Positions 9,069-17,651 of a stretch of DNA of 64,000 nucleotides are shown in pieces. The position numbers and the translations under genes were made by a program. Below the pieces are notes generated by a model. That model worked only from the letters and a program-made list of their open reading frames with translations. It was not told the DNA's origin and did no database searches. Position 1 is the first letter of the stretch; every line of letters starts with the position of its first letter. This DNA comes from an uncultured Muribaculaceae bacterium (GTDB taxonomy: Bacteria > Bacteroidota > Bacteroidia > Bacteroidales > Muribaculaceae): positions 124,001 through 188,000 of the forward strand of contig CANQZG010000001.1 in NCBI GenBank assembly GCA_947628305.1. The letters are read 5' to 3'.

Positions 9069-9267
9069 TAAGTAACTGTTCATAATTAAATTATACTACA
9101 TGCGAGACTTATTTCGAGTAAAAATCAATGAATAAAAAGGGAGTTTATAGATATAAACGACCGATGAATGCATTGATTTTGACCGAAATAAGGCCACAGG
9201 GAGTATAACAGATAAATCATGACGGTTGCTTAGGTAAATATATCGTTTAATTTTGAACAGTTACTTA
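9069..9267. repeat. 199-bp near-palindromic element with 22-bp terminal inverted repeats (MITE-like)
   Basis: The ends TAAGTAACTGTTCA...ATTAAA (9069-9090) and their complement (9246-9267) match at 21 of 22 positions. The palindrome continues inward: 9091-9107 pairs loosely with 9193-9209, and 9108-9130 (CTTATTTCG.G.AAAATCAATG) with 9171-9192. It has no coding capacity. Size and ends fit a miniature inverted-repeat transposable element inserted between permease and adaptor genes. Target-site duplications are not clear. Confidence 0.65.
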
Positions 9268-9283
9268 CATTCATTACAATACA

Positions 9284-10384
9284 ATGAAAAAATTCTTGAA
9301 AATATTTTTATGGCTCATAATCGCGTCTGTTTTCATCGGTACGTTCTATTTCCTGTACCAGAACTCCAAGCCTAAAACCACACGCTATGAGACGGTGACA
9401 CCCGCCAAAGGCAATATAGAGCGGACAACCGTGCTCACAGGCAAAATAGAGCCACGCGACGAAATCGATATAAAACCGCAGATTTCAGGCATAATCTCGG
9501 AGATTCTCGTCGAGGCCGGGCAGATGGTGAAGACCGGCGACATAATCGCACGCATCAAGGTGATTCCCGATGCGTCACAGCTCTCATCGGCCCAGGACCG
9601 CGTGACAACAGCCGGTATCGCGCTAAACGACGCCCGCCTAAAACATGAGCGCAACACAATACTTTACGACAAAAAACTGATTTCACGAGAGGAATACGAG
9701 ACCTCCGAGACGACCTACCGCCGTGCCGAGCAGGAACTTGCGTCGGCACGTGACGCTCTCACGATTGTCAAGGAAGGCGTGTCACGTTACAACGCGGCCG
9801 AGAGCAACACGATGGTACGCGCCACCATCGACGGACTCGTCCTCGACATCCCGGTCAAGGTGGGAAGTTCCGTCATACAGGCAAACACATTCAACGACGG
9901 AACAACGGTGGCCAAAATCGCCGACATGAACAATCTGATATTCAAGGGACAGGTCGATGAAACCGAGGTCGGCAGCCTGTCGGTGGGAATGCCAATGAAA
10001 ATCACAATCGGCGCATTGCCCGAACTCAACCCCACCGCCACAATAGAGTACATCTCCCCCAAGGGGACTGAGAGCAACGGTGCCAACACGTTTGAACTGA
10101 AAGCGGCTATAAATGTGGAATCAGGGGCAGGACTACGCGCCGGTTACAGTGCCAACGCCACAGTGACCCTCAGCAATATACGCGACGTGATGACCGTACC
10201 CGAGTCGGTCGTAGAGTTCTCGGGCGACAGCACATCTGTCTACTGTCTTGTCGATTCTGCCACGAACGAATATAAACGCACCCCCATTGTGACCGGCGCA
10301 AGCGACGGCATCAACATCGAGGTCAAGAAAGGAATAACGGTCAACGCAAAGCTGCGCGGTGCCGAAATCACCGATAAGGAATAA
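9284..10384 (+). CDS. HlyD/MacA-type periplasmic adaptor (membrane fusion protein)
   Basis: The 366-residue protein has an N-terminal membrane anchor (residues ~5-27, IFLWLIIASVFIGTFYFLY). A lipoyl-like half follows (IEPRDEIDIKPQISGIISEIL, VEAGQMVKTGDIIARI), then a coiled-coil hairpin (about 95-160), the second lipoyl half (MVRATIDGLVLDIPVKVGSSV) and a beta-barrel with a membrane-proximal domain. It would bridge the MacB-like permeases and the TolC channel encoded next. The TolC start lies 5 bases after this stop, so these two are certainly co-transcribed. Family is clear, substrate is not. Confidence 0.93.
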   Translation: MKKFLKIFLWLIIASVFIGTFYFLYQNSKPKTTRYETVTPAKGNIERTTVLTGKIEPRDEIDIKPQISGIISEILVEAGQMVKTGDIIARIKVIPDASQLSSAQDRVTTAGIALNDARLKHERNTILYDKKLISREEYETSETTYRRAEQELASARDALTIVKEGVSRYNAAESNTMVRATIDGLVLDIPVKVGSSVIQANTFNDGTTVAKIADMNNLIFKGQVDETEVGSLSVGMPMKITIGALPELNPTATIEYISPKGTESNGANTFELKAAINVESGAGLRAGYSANATVTLSNIRDVMTVPESVVEFSGDSTSVYCLVDSATNEYKRTPIVTGASDGINIEVKKGITVNAKLRGAEITDKE

Positions 10385-10388
10385 CCCT

Positions 10389-11684
10389 ATGAAACAACTG
10401 ATACTTGCCGTTGCCATAGCAGCATCGGGCATACCCGCAGCAATAGCCGTAACCCCATGGACGCTCGATAGTTGCATAAACCACGCGCTGGAACACAACA
10501 TCACAGTCAAGTCGAGACAACTCGACACATATTCAGCCGAACTCGACATAACGGAGGCGCGCGACCGTTTCCTCCCTCAATTGTCGGGACACGCAAACCA
10601 ATCGTTCAGCTTCGGCCGCGGGTTGACCGGCGAGAACACCTACGCCAACCGCAACACATCCAATTTCGGCGTAGGGGCAAACCTCTCGCTGCCGTTGTTC
10701 CAAGGACTGTCGGCAATACGCCGTGTCGATTATGCCAAAGCCAATCTGCGTGTAATGATTGAACAGACCGAGGCTGTCAAGGACGACATAACCCTAAACG
10801 TCATCTCGGCATATCTCCAGGCACTGTATTGCGAAGAACTCATCAAAGTGGCCGAGGAACAACTGCGCATTTCCAACGTGGAACTCGACCGTCGCCACCA
10901 ACTTCTCGATGCCGGTAAAATACCGGAACTTGATGTCACCGAAGCCGAGTCTCAGGTGGCACAAGACCGCCTGTCGCTCGTAGAGGCGAAAAACAACCAC
11001 ACACTCGCCCTTGTAGACCTTGCCCAATTGCTTGAACTTGAGACCGTGGACGGGTTTTACATCGCACCGCTCGCCGATGAAAGTATGCCGTTGCTCTCAC
11101 CCGACGAGGTTTATCGCAACGCCCTGCAACATAACCACTCCATTGTCGCCTCGCAGCGTTCAATCGATGCCGCCGACAAGGGCATCGCCCTCGCCAAGAC
11201 CGGCTATCTGCCCACACTATCATTCAATGCCGGTATAGGCAGTTCCTATTATAAAGTCGGAGGTGTCGACAACGAATCATTCGGCAGCCAGATGCGTCAT
11301 AATTTCAACCAGAGCCTTGGATTCTCGCTGTCAGTACCCATCTTTGACGCGTTCTCGACACGCAACAGCGTGCGCAAGGCAAAGGTGCAACAAATCAACG
11401 CCCGGCTGCAATATGATGACGCACAACGCCGTCTGTACAAGAATATCCAACAGGCCTATTACCAAGCCGTCGGGGCCGACGAGAAACACCGTGCGGCAAT
11501 CGTCAGCCGTGACGCCACTAAGGTCGCGTTTGAAGCCATGCAGGAGAAATACAACTACGGTAGGGCCAACGCCACCGAGTTCGAGCAATCAAAGTCGGCC
11601 TACGTCAAGGCGATGGCATCGGCAGTCCAGGCCCGGTATGAATCAATCCTACGCACGCGCATCCTGCAATTCTACAACAACTAA
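10389..11684 (+). CDS. TolC-family outer-membrane efflux channel
   Basis: The ATG at 10389 gives a good signal peptide (LILAVAIAASGIPAAIA) and is preferred to an in-frame start 30 bases upstream inside the adaptor gene. The mature 431-residue protein carries the duplicated TolC plan, seen in the two similar halves each with a beta-strand pair (HANQSFSFGRGLTGENTYAN; FNAGIGSSYYKVGG) and long coiled-coil helices (LYCEELIKVAEEQLRISN; EAMQEKYNYGRANATEFEQS). It forms the exit duct of the efflux system with the adaptor and MacB-like permeases. Last gene of the operon. Confidence 0.93.
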   Translation: MKQLILAVAIAASGIPAAIAVTPWTLDSCINHALEHNITVKSRQLDTYSAELDITEARDRFLPQLSGHANQSFSFGRGLTGENTYANRNTSNFGVGANLSLPLFQGLSAIRRVDYAKANLRVMIEQTEAVKDDITLNVISAYLQALYCEELIKVAEEQLRISNVELDRRHQLLDAGKIPELDVTEAESQVAQDRLSLVEAKNNHTLALVDLAQLLELETVDGFYIAPLADESMPLLSPDEVYRNALQHNHSIVASQRSIDAADKGIALAKTGYLPTLSFNAGIGSSYYKVGGVDNESFGSQMRHNFNQSLGFSLSVPIFDAFSTRNSVRKAKVQQINARLQYDDAQRRLYKNIQQAYYQAVGADEKHRAAIVSRDATKVAFEAMQEKYNYGRANATEFEQSKSAYVKAMASAVQARYESILRTRILQFYNN

Positions 11685-11714
11685 TTTCACTTTTTTCATT
11701 AACTTTGTGCCGTC

Positions 11715-12428
11715 ATGACAACCCACAGACCGACAGTCAGTGTCGTAACCGTGTGTTACAACTCCCTGCCCGCGTTACAAAAAACGATGGAAAGCGTCAA
11801 CGCGCAACGTTATCCTGCACTTGAATACATTATCGTCGACGGCGGTTCGACCGACGGCACATGTCAATACCTTGAATCAACATCCATTCCGTGCCGATGG
11901 GTCAGCGAACGCGACAACGGCATATATGACGCCATGAACAAGGGCGTGTCCATGGCCACAGGCGATTTCGTCATCTTTATGAACGCCGGCGACACTTTCG
12001 CCACCGATGATGTGCTCGAGCGCATATTCGACCGGCCCACCGATGCCGATGTGATATATGGAGATGTCATCAAGTGTGGGACAATAAAGAAAGCAGAGGC
12101 GATACACAATTCCCATCGTATGTTCTTCTGCCATCAAAGCTGTCTGGCACGCAGGAGACTGCTCGTAGAGATACCTTTTGACATCCGGCATCGTATGTCG
12201 GCCGATTTCAAGTGGGTCAAGACAATGGTGAAAGAGGGACGTAGGTTCATGCAGGTCAATTTCCCCATCGCCGACTTTGACACTTCAGGCGTGTCCAACT
12301 CGTCCCGTTCACGCGGACTGCGCGACAACATCAGTGTCGTGTGCGAGGTAGACTCATTCACCGACAAGGTCAGGCTGCTGCCACGCCTGTTACTCCCCTA
12401 CCTCGTCTGCCGTCTTCGCGGCAAATGA
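11715..12428 (+). CDS. Family 2 glycosyltransferase
   Basis: The 237-residue protein is a compact GT-A transferase: VSVVTVCYNS at 8-17, IIVDGGSTDGT at 39-49 (nucleotide-sugar binding Asp42), DAMNKGVSMATGDFVIFMNAGD near 73-95 with the metal-site region. No membrane segment is seen. It resembles the WcaA-like enzymes that add sugars to cell-surface polysaccharides; acceptor and donor are unknown. A -7 box TAACTTTG at 11700-11707 ends only 7 bases before the ATG, suggesting a very short or absent leader. Its 3' end overlaps the convergent membrane transferase gene by 39 bases. Confidence 0.9.
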   Translation: MTTHRPTVSVVTVCYNSLPALQKTMESVNAQRYPALEYIIVDGGSTDGTCQYLESTSIPCRWVSERDNGIYDAMNKGVSMATGDFVIFMNAGDTFATDDVLERIFDRPTDADVIYGDVIKCGTIKKAEAIHNSHRMFFCHQSCLARRRLLVEIPFDIRHRMSADFKWVKTMVKEGRRFMQVNFPIADFDTSGVSNSSRSRGLRDNISVVCEVDSFTDKVRLLPRLLLPYLVCRLRGK

Positions 12429-14198
12429 GTCGTCAGGGTCATCGGCGATTCGGATTTTTCCCTCAAATGTCAGCAACATGTCACGGGTGTACCTGTAACG
12501 GTCAGACGCAAGTGACTCGGCGGGGTCATAGCGGTTTGACTCCACATCAAGCAAGCCGCACATCAGGTCATAAACCAGGTCATTGGTGAAGTAGCGTTCC
12601 CTGTTATTCCGCAATGCGGAATACGGCACAGGGTGCCGTGCGATATATTCATCGCTAAACCACGTGAACATGGGGATGCGCACATGACCGAATCCGTCAA
12701 ACCCGGGAGTGCGGCGACGCGACGGAATAGTGGCGTGGTCCGAGAAATACAACATCGCCTGCATGTTGAGCCGACAACTGCAGTAATCAAACACTCTCTC
12801 AAGGAACGAGTCGGTGTACCTGATGGAATTCATATAATTCACCACGTTATCCTGCACCCCCGGCTCTCCCCACACTGTGCATTCACGGGGATAACGGTTC
12901 AGGAAGTTGAAATGGCTTCCCTTCAGATGCAACACAAGAAGATTGTTCACATCCGGGTCAACCTCGTCAAGGAAATCAAGCAACGACATGTCATACTGCA
13001 CCTTGTTCAGTTCCTGCTTCGTCCACTTGGCGACATCAGATGTCTCCGCGACAAGGGTCACCGGGGTATCGGCTGCACCGAGGTGTCCCTGGTTGCTGTA
13101 CCAATGGACACGGTATCCGAGCGCGTGGGCGACATCGACGATTGAACATGATTCATAGAATGTCTTGTCATTGTACTGGCTGCACTCGGTCAGCGATTTT
13201 TCCAGCACAGCGACAGTATGCATCGCCGATGCGTAGACATTAGGGAACAGGATGCAATGGCGCGTATCAGCCGCGAGACGGTCAAGCCACGGAGTGGTCT
13301 GCCGGTCAAGAGACGTGAACGCGCTCATGAAATCGCGCGACGCGCTTTCGCCTATCACCATGACTATTGTCGACGGCTTATCCCATTTTTCACCAAGTTG
13401 CCTGACGGCAAGCGATTTCAGACGCTCGGCCCGATGCTCGGCGTAACGATTGTTAGTCTCGGAATACTCCCTGACCGTTCTCCATAATGCGACAACACCT
13501 GAACGGACAAACGGAGAGCGTTTTCCCTTAAATGTCAGGACGACAACCACCATGGCGACAATATATTCGCCGACTATTACCCACCATGATTCAGTAACGG
13601 CCATTCCCTGTGCAAAATTAACCGATGCAGTCCCGACGGCAGCCGCAATAATAACAAAAGTGACTACAACCGTGACCCACACGGGATAGGAACGCGCGAA
13701 CTCGATGATTTCATTATAATGAGTCTCCTGCAAGATTTTCATGCCGTTAGTGTCGATACACGTGCGGTACAGCGCGAAATAAACCCATTGAGAAATCACG
13801 ATAAAAAGTATGCACCACTCAATAAGCGTCACAACGACCAACGGCAGAACCCCCGAAACGATAATGAGCGATGACAACAGGGCAAACAGATACATACCCA
13901 CCGGGATATCCATGTAGTTATCATAGTCAGGCGACACCTTGCGATTACCCAGATGGAACAACAACGGATAAGTGACACTGAACGACACGGACGTAAGAGC
14001 CGCCAAGACTAAACACCCGTCAAAATGGAAAGAGCCCGACACCGCCAAGGACGCAACGGCAAGCATCGAGGCGATGGCGAAGCGTGTTAACTGCTGATGC
14101 CGCGCACTCGATGACAAACCCTTGTTGACACAACGGTAAAACGCCGTCGACAAGGCGAACAGCGACAACGCGACAAATAAACAATACAGTATAATCAT
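12390..14198 (-). CDS. Membrane-bound phosphoethanolamine transferase-like protein (EptA/sulfatase fold)
   Basis: The 602-residue protein begins with about five transmembrane helices (residues ~1-200) followed by a periplasmic alkaline-phosphatase-fold domain. Visible metal and catalytic motifs are VMVIGESASRDFM (metal-binding Glu), YASAMHTVAVLEKSLTE (candidate nucleophile Thr), and YFSDHAT plus GFGHVRIPMF (metal-binding Asp/His). This is the layout of EptA/CptA enzymes, which transfer phosphoethanolamine to lipid A or core sugars and can confer polymyxin resistance. The pairing with the convergent glycosyltransferase fits envelope modification, but the acceptor is unproven. A -7 box TAATTTTG (14203-14210) ends 4 bases before the ATG. 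Confidence 0.85.
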   Translation of the reverse strand: MIILYCLFVALSLFALSTAFYRCVNKGLSSSARHQQLTRFAIASMLAVASLAVSGSFHFDGCLVLAALTSVSFSVTYPLLFHLGNRKVSPDYDNYMDIPVGMYLFALLSSLIIVSGVLPLVVVTLIEWCILFIVISQWVYFALYRTCIDTNGMKILQETHYNEIIEFARSYPVWVTVVVTFVIIAAAVGTASVNFAQGMAVTESWWVIVGEYIVAMVVVVLTFKGKRSPFVRSGVVALWRTVREYSETNNRYAEHRAERLKSLAVRQLGEKWDKPSTIVMVIGESASRDFMSAFTSLDRQTTPWLDRLAADTRHCILFPNVYASAMHTVAVLEKSLTECSQYNDKTFYESCSIVDVAHALGYRVHWYSNQGHLGAADTPVTLVAETSDVAKWTKQELNKVQYDMSLLDFLDEVDPDVNNLLVLHLKGSHFNFLNRYPRECTVWGEPGVQDNVVNYMNSIRYTDSFLERVFDYCSCRLNMQAMLYFSDHATIPSRRRTPGFDGFGHVRIPMFTWFSDEYIARHPVPYSALRNNRERYFTNDLVYDLMCGLLDVESNRYDPAESLASDRYRYTRDMLLTFEGKIRIADDPDDSFAAKTADEVGE

Positions 14199-14236
14199 GT
14201 CACAAAATTAACACATTTACCCCATCCGTCTCATGC

Positions 14237-14253
14237 AATAGCGAAATTTTTCA
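14237..14253 (+). repeat. Left copy of a 17-bp direct repeat flanking the DUF4143 ATPase gene
   Basis: AATAGCGAAATTTTTCA is repeated exactly at 15608-15624, just past the ATPase stop codon. Confidence 0.6.
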
Positions 14254-14272
14254 AAACTGACAGATTAAAACA

Positions 14273-14304
14273 TTTGCCTATTTCAAGAATAGACGCTACC
14301 TTTG
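14273..14304 (+). promoter_or_regulatory. Promoter TTTG-N20-TACCTTTG of the ATPase gene
   Basis: TTTG at 14273-14276 and TACCTTTG at 14297-14304 with a 20-base spacer match the Bacteroidetes consensus fully; the ATG follows 40 bases on. Confidence 0.8.
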
Positions 14305-14344
14305 TGCTACCTAAAAACGTCACATGTGACACAATTAAGTAACA

Positions 14345-15598
14345 ATGACTATCGAACGCCCCATCTATTTGCAAAAACTGATTGAGTCGCGCCATAACCA
14401 CATGATTAAAATCATTACAGGCGTAAGACGATGTGGCAAGTCCTATCTGCTATTCATGCTTTATTCCGAATGGCTTAAAGGCCAAGGTGTGGACGATTCT
14501 CATATAATCCATATCGACCTTGAAGACAGGCGAAACAAGCCTCTGCGAAATCCCGACAACCTTCTTGCATACATTGACAGCAAAATGGTTGACAAGGAAA
14601 TGTATTATATAATGGTTGACGAAATACAACACGTTGTCGAATTTGAAGATGTCCTGAACAGCTATCTTAAAATAATGAATGCCGATATATATGTCACCGG
14701 CAGCAACGCACGATTTCTGTCCAAGGATGTAATAACCACATTCAGAGGGCGTGGCGATGAGATAAAGGTTTATCCTTTGTCCTTCAGCGAATTCATGTCG
14801 GTATATGATGGAACTAAAGAACGCGGATTGGACGAGTACATGACTTACGGAGGGATGCCCCAGATAATTGAACAGGTCAATCCAATAAAGAAGTCGGAAT
14901 ACCTCAAAACACTGTTCGCAAACACCTATATCCGAGATATAAAGGAACGCTATCAGATAAGAAATGATGAAATAATGGAAAATCTACTTGACGTTATCTC
15001 ATCATCTATCGGTAGCTTAACAAACCCGACCAAACTGGCCAATACGCTGAAAAGTATAAGACACGAGAATGTCAGCAATAAAACCGTCAACAACTATCTC
15101 GAATACATCTGTGATGCTTTTTTGACAGAACGGGTGTCGAGATTTGATGTAAAAGGGAAAAAGTATATTGACAGCCCCTACAAATATTATTTCATAGACA
15201 TGGGTCTGCGAAACGCACGGTTGAACTTCAGGCAATCAGAGCCTACACATTTGATGGAAAACCTTATTTATAATGAACTACGTGTTAGAGGATATAATGT
15301 GGATGTAGGCATCGTCCCGGTTGCCACCCGAAATTCCGAGGGTCGACAGTATCGTTCCCAACTAGAAATAGACTTTGTCTGCAACCTTGGCAGTAAGAAA
15401 TACTACATCCAGTCATCTTATCGCTTGCCCGATGAAAACAAAATCAGGCAGGAGGAGGCTTCACTTCGCAAAGTGAATGACTCATTCAAGAAAATAATAG
15501 TCCTTGGCGAAGATATACTTGTGCGCCGTAATGAAGCGGGAATTACCACTATCGGCATCTATGATTTTTTGCTTAATCCCAATTCTTTGGATTTGTAA
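14345..15598 (+). CDS. AAA ATPase with C-terminal DUF4143 nuclease-like domain
   Basis: The 417-residue protein has a P-loop GVRRCGKS at 26-33, Walker B YIMVDE at 88-93, a sensor-like TGSNA near residue 118 and the family signature YPLSFSEF with GGMPQI near 178. The C-terminal DUF4143 half contains a PD-(D/E)xK-like pattern (LEIDFVCNLGSKKYYIQSSY near 338-357) in which the usual lysine is replaced, so nuclease activity is doubtful. These ATPases are very common, often many copies per genome in Bacteroidetes, and their role is unknown; defence or toxin-like functions have been suggested. It stands alone behind its own promoter between 17-bp direct repeats. Confidence 0.88.
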   Translation: MTIERPIYLQKLIESRHNHMIKIITGVRRCGKSYLLFMLYSEWLKGQGVDDSHIIHIDLEDRRNKPLRNPDNLLAYIDSKMVDKEMYYIMVDEIQHVVEFEDVLNSYLKIMNADIYVTGSNARFLSKDVITTFRGRGDEIKVYPLSFSEFMSVYDGTKERGLDEYMTYGGMPQIIEQVNPIKKSEYLKTLFANTYIRDIKERYQIRNDEIMENLLDVISSSIGSLTNPTKLANTLKSIRHENVSNKTVNNYLEYICDAFLTERVSRFDVKGKKYIDSPYKYYFIDMGLRNARLNFRQSEPTHLMENLIYNELRVRGYNVDVGIVPVATRNSEGRQYRSQLEIDFVCNLGSKKYYIQSSYRLPDENKIRQEEASLRKVNDSFKKIIVLGEDILVRRNEAGITTIGIYDFLLNPNSLDL

Positions 15599-15607
15599 CA
15601 AAAGAGA

Positions 15608-15624
15608 AATAGCGAAATTTTTCA
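15608..15624 (+). repeat. Right copy of the 17-bp direct repeat flanking the ATPase gene
   Basis: Exact copy of the sequence at 14237-14253, 9 bases after the ATPase stop. Confidence 0.6.
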
Positions 15625-15650
15625 GCAATTCGGGATTTTTCGGCATTTCC

Positions 15651-15683
15651 TTGACCGTAATTAATTTAAGTTTATTAAATTTG
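15651..15683 (+). promoter_or_regulatory. Promoter TTG-N22-TAAATTTG of the mutAB operon
   Basis: TTG at 15651-15653 and TAAATTTG at 15676-15683; the spacer is 22 bases, slightly long. It lies 86 bases upstream of mutA. I see no cobalamin riboswitch in the leader. Confidence 0.6.
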
Positions 15684-15769
15684 CAGATTAGTTAATGCCA
15701 TGAAGTCAAGACAGCATGACAATCCAACCGATATATCACAAAATATCACAATTTTTATAATACCCAATC

Positions 15770-17617
15770 ATGTCAGAAAAGAACGAACGTTTGTTTGACC
15801 AGTTTCCGCCCGTCAGCACTGAAGAATGGCGTGCAAAAGTGGAGGCCGACCTAAAGGGAGCCCCATTCGACAAGAAACTGGTGTGGCGTACCAATGAAGG
15901 TTTTAACCTACAGCCGATGTACCGTGCCGAGGATATCGCCGATTTCACAACCACCGACTCATTGCCCGGAGAATATCCCTACGTGCGTGGCACACGTGAC
16001 AACAACGAGTGGCTGACCCGTCAGGAAATCATCGCCGAAGACCCCGCCGAAGCCAACGCCAAGGCTCTTGAAGTCATCGGCAAAGGTGTCAACTCCCTCG
16101 GCTTCAAGCTAAAGAACCCTAACGCTGAAAACATCAAGACCCTGCTCAACGGCATAGACCTGAACGAGGTCGAAATCAACTTTGCAGGATGCCCCAAATG
16201 CTCGCTTGAACTCGCGAGACTCCTCGTGGCATACATCAAGGAGAACGGCGCAGAAAAGACTTTCAAGGGTTCAATCGGCTTCAATCCGATGAAACGCGCC
16301 CTGCGTCATGGCGAACCATTCCCCGGCGACATCACCGCAATGGCTGTCGAACTTCTTGACGCCGTGAAAGATGTACCCGGCCTTAAGGTTCTCGCCGTTG
16401 ACTCCTTCATGCTCTCCAACGCGGGTGCATATATCTTCCAGGAACTCGGCTATGCCCTCTCGTGGGGCGCACAGTGGATGACCGCCCTCACCGAGGCCGG
16501 ACGTTCAGCCGATGAAGTCGCATCACGCATCAAGTTCAACATGGGCGTAAACTCCAACTATTTCATGGAACTCGCCAAATTCCGTGCCGCACGCATGCTG
16601 TGGGCCCAGATTGTCGAACAATACAAGCCTACGTCAAAGGACGCATGCAAGATTTCACTGCATGCCATCACATCGCGCTTCAACCAGACAATATATGACG
16701 CGCATGTCAACCTCCTACGCAGCCAGACCGAGGCAATGTCGGCGGCCCTCGCCGGTGTCGACTCAATCACGGTTACACCGTTCGACACCCCCTATAAGAC
16801 CCCCGATGACTTCTCGGAGCGCATCGCACGCAACCAGCAGTTCCTTCTCAAGGAGGAAAGCCACCTCGACAAAGTCGTCGACCCGGCCGGCGGAAGCTAC
16901 TACGTGGAGACATTGACCGTCTCTATCGCCAAGGAGGCATGGAAACTGTTCCTCGAAGTCGAGGAGAAAGGCGGATTCCTCACTTGCATCAACAACGGTG
17001 ACATCCAGGCCGTCATCGCCGAGACATCCAAGAAACGTCACACCGATGTCGCCCGCCGCAAGGAGATACTTCTCGGCACCAACCAATTCCCCAACATCAA
17101 TGAGATGGCCGCTGACAAGATTGTCAACGCCGAAGGTTGCAAATGCTCCTGCCATGGAGAGGAAAACAAAGGACAGGGACTTCCCACCGAGCGCGCCGCA
17201 AGCGATTTCGAGGCACTTCGTCTCGCTACCGAGGCTGCGGCCAACCGCCCCAAGGTGTTCATGCTCACGATAGGCAACCTCGCCATGCGTCTGGCTCGCG
17301 CACAGTTCTCGACCAACTTCTTCGGTTGCGCCGGATATGAAATCATCGACAACCTCGGGTTCGACACTGTTGAAGCCGGTGTGGACGCCGCCCTTGAAAA
17401 AGGAGCTGACATCATCGTCCTCTGCTCAAGCGATGACGAGTATGCCACCCTCGCACCCGCCGCATACAAATACCTTGATGGCCGTGCCGAGTTTGTTGTT
17501 GCCGGCGCACCCGCATGCATGGAGGAACTCAAAGCACAGGGAATCGAGAATTATGTCCACGTGCGCTGCAACGTCCTCGACGTGCTCAAGGCATTCAATG
17601 CAAAATTGCTCAAATAA
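15770..17617 (+). CDS. mutA: Methylmalonyl-CoA mutase small (non-catalytic) subunit
   Basis: At 615 residues it has the usual length. It follows the mutase fold: a TIM-barrel half (LFDQFPPVSTEEWRAKVEADL at the N-terminus, DPAGGSYYVETLT near 372-384) and a C-terminal flavodoxin-like half. The B12-binding DxHxxG motif is absent, as expected for the subunit that does not bind the cofactor. It pairs with MutB to convert succinyl-CoA and methylmalonyl-CoA, feeding propionate formation in the cytoplasm. A short Cys/His cluster EGCKCSCHG at 455-463, in the linker between domains, is a curious extra. mutB starts 34 bases downstream, so the two form an operon. Confidence 0.96.
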   Translation: MSEKNERLFDQFPPVSTEEWRAKVEADLKGAPFDKKLVWRTNEGFNLQPMYRAEDIADFTTTDSLPGEYPYVRGTRDNNEWLTRQEIIAEDPAEANAKALEVIGKGVNSLGFKLKNPNAENIKTLLNGIDLNEVEINFAGCPKCSLELARLLVAYIKENGAEKTFKGSIGFNPMKRALRHGEPFPGDITAMAVELLDAVKDVPGLKVLAVDSFMLSNAGAYIFQELGYALSWGAQWMTALTEAGRSADEVASRIKFNMGVNSNYFMELAKFRAARMLWAQIVEQYKPTSKDACKISLHAITSRFNQTIYDAHVNLLRSQTEAMSAALAGVDSITVTPFDTPYKTPDDFSERIARNQQFLLKEESHLDKVVDPAGGSYYVETLTVSIAKEAWKLFLEVEEKGGFLTCINNGDIQAVIAETSKKRHTDVARRKEILLGTNQFPNINEMAADKIVNAEGCKCSCHGEENKGQGLPTERAASDFEALRLATEAAANRPKVFMLTIGNLAMRLARAQFSTNFFGCAGYEIIDNLGFDTVEAGVDAALEKGADIIVLCSSDDEYATLAPAAYKYLDGRAEFVVAGAPACMEELKAQGIENYVHVRCNVLDVLKAFNAKLLK

Positions 17618-17651
17618 CCATTGTTTCACCCATATCTAAAAAATAAGGAAT

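Noticed and set aside
12633..13145. 170-codon open frame on the plus strand
   Set aside because: Antisense to the catalytic domain of the EptA-like gene; no recognisable domain.
15599..15769. Cobalamin riboswitch upstream of the B12-dependent mutase
   Set aside because: The leader is short and AT-rich and lacks a B12-box-like GCCACTG motif.
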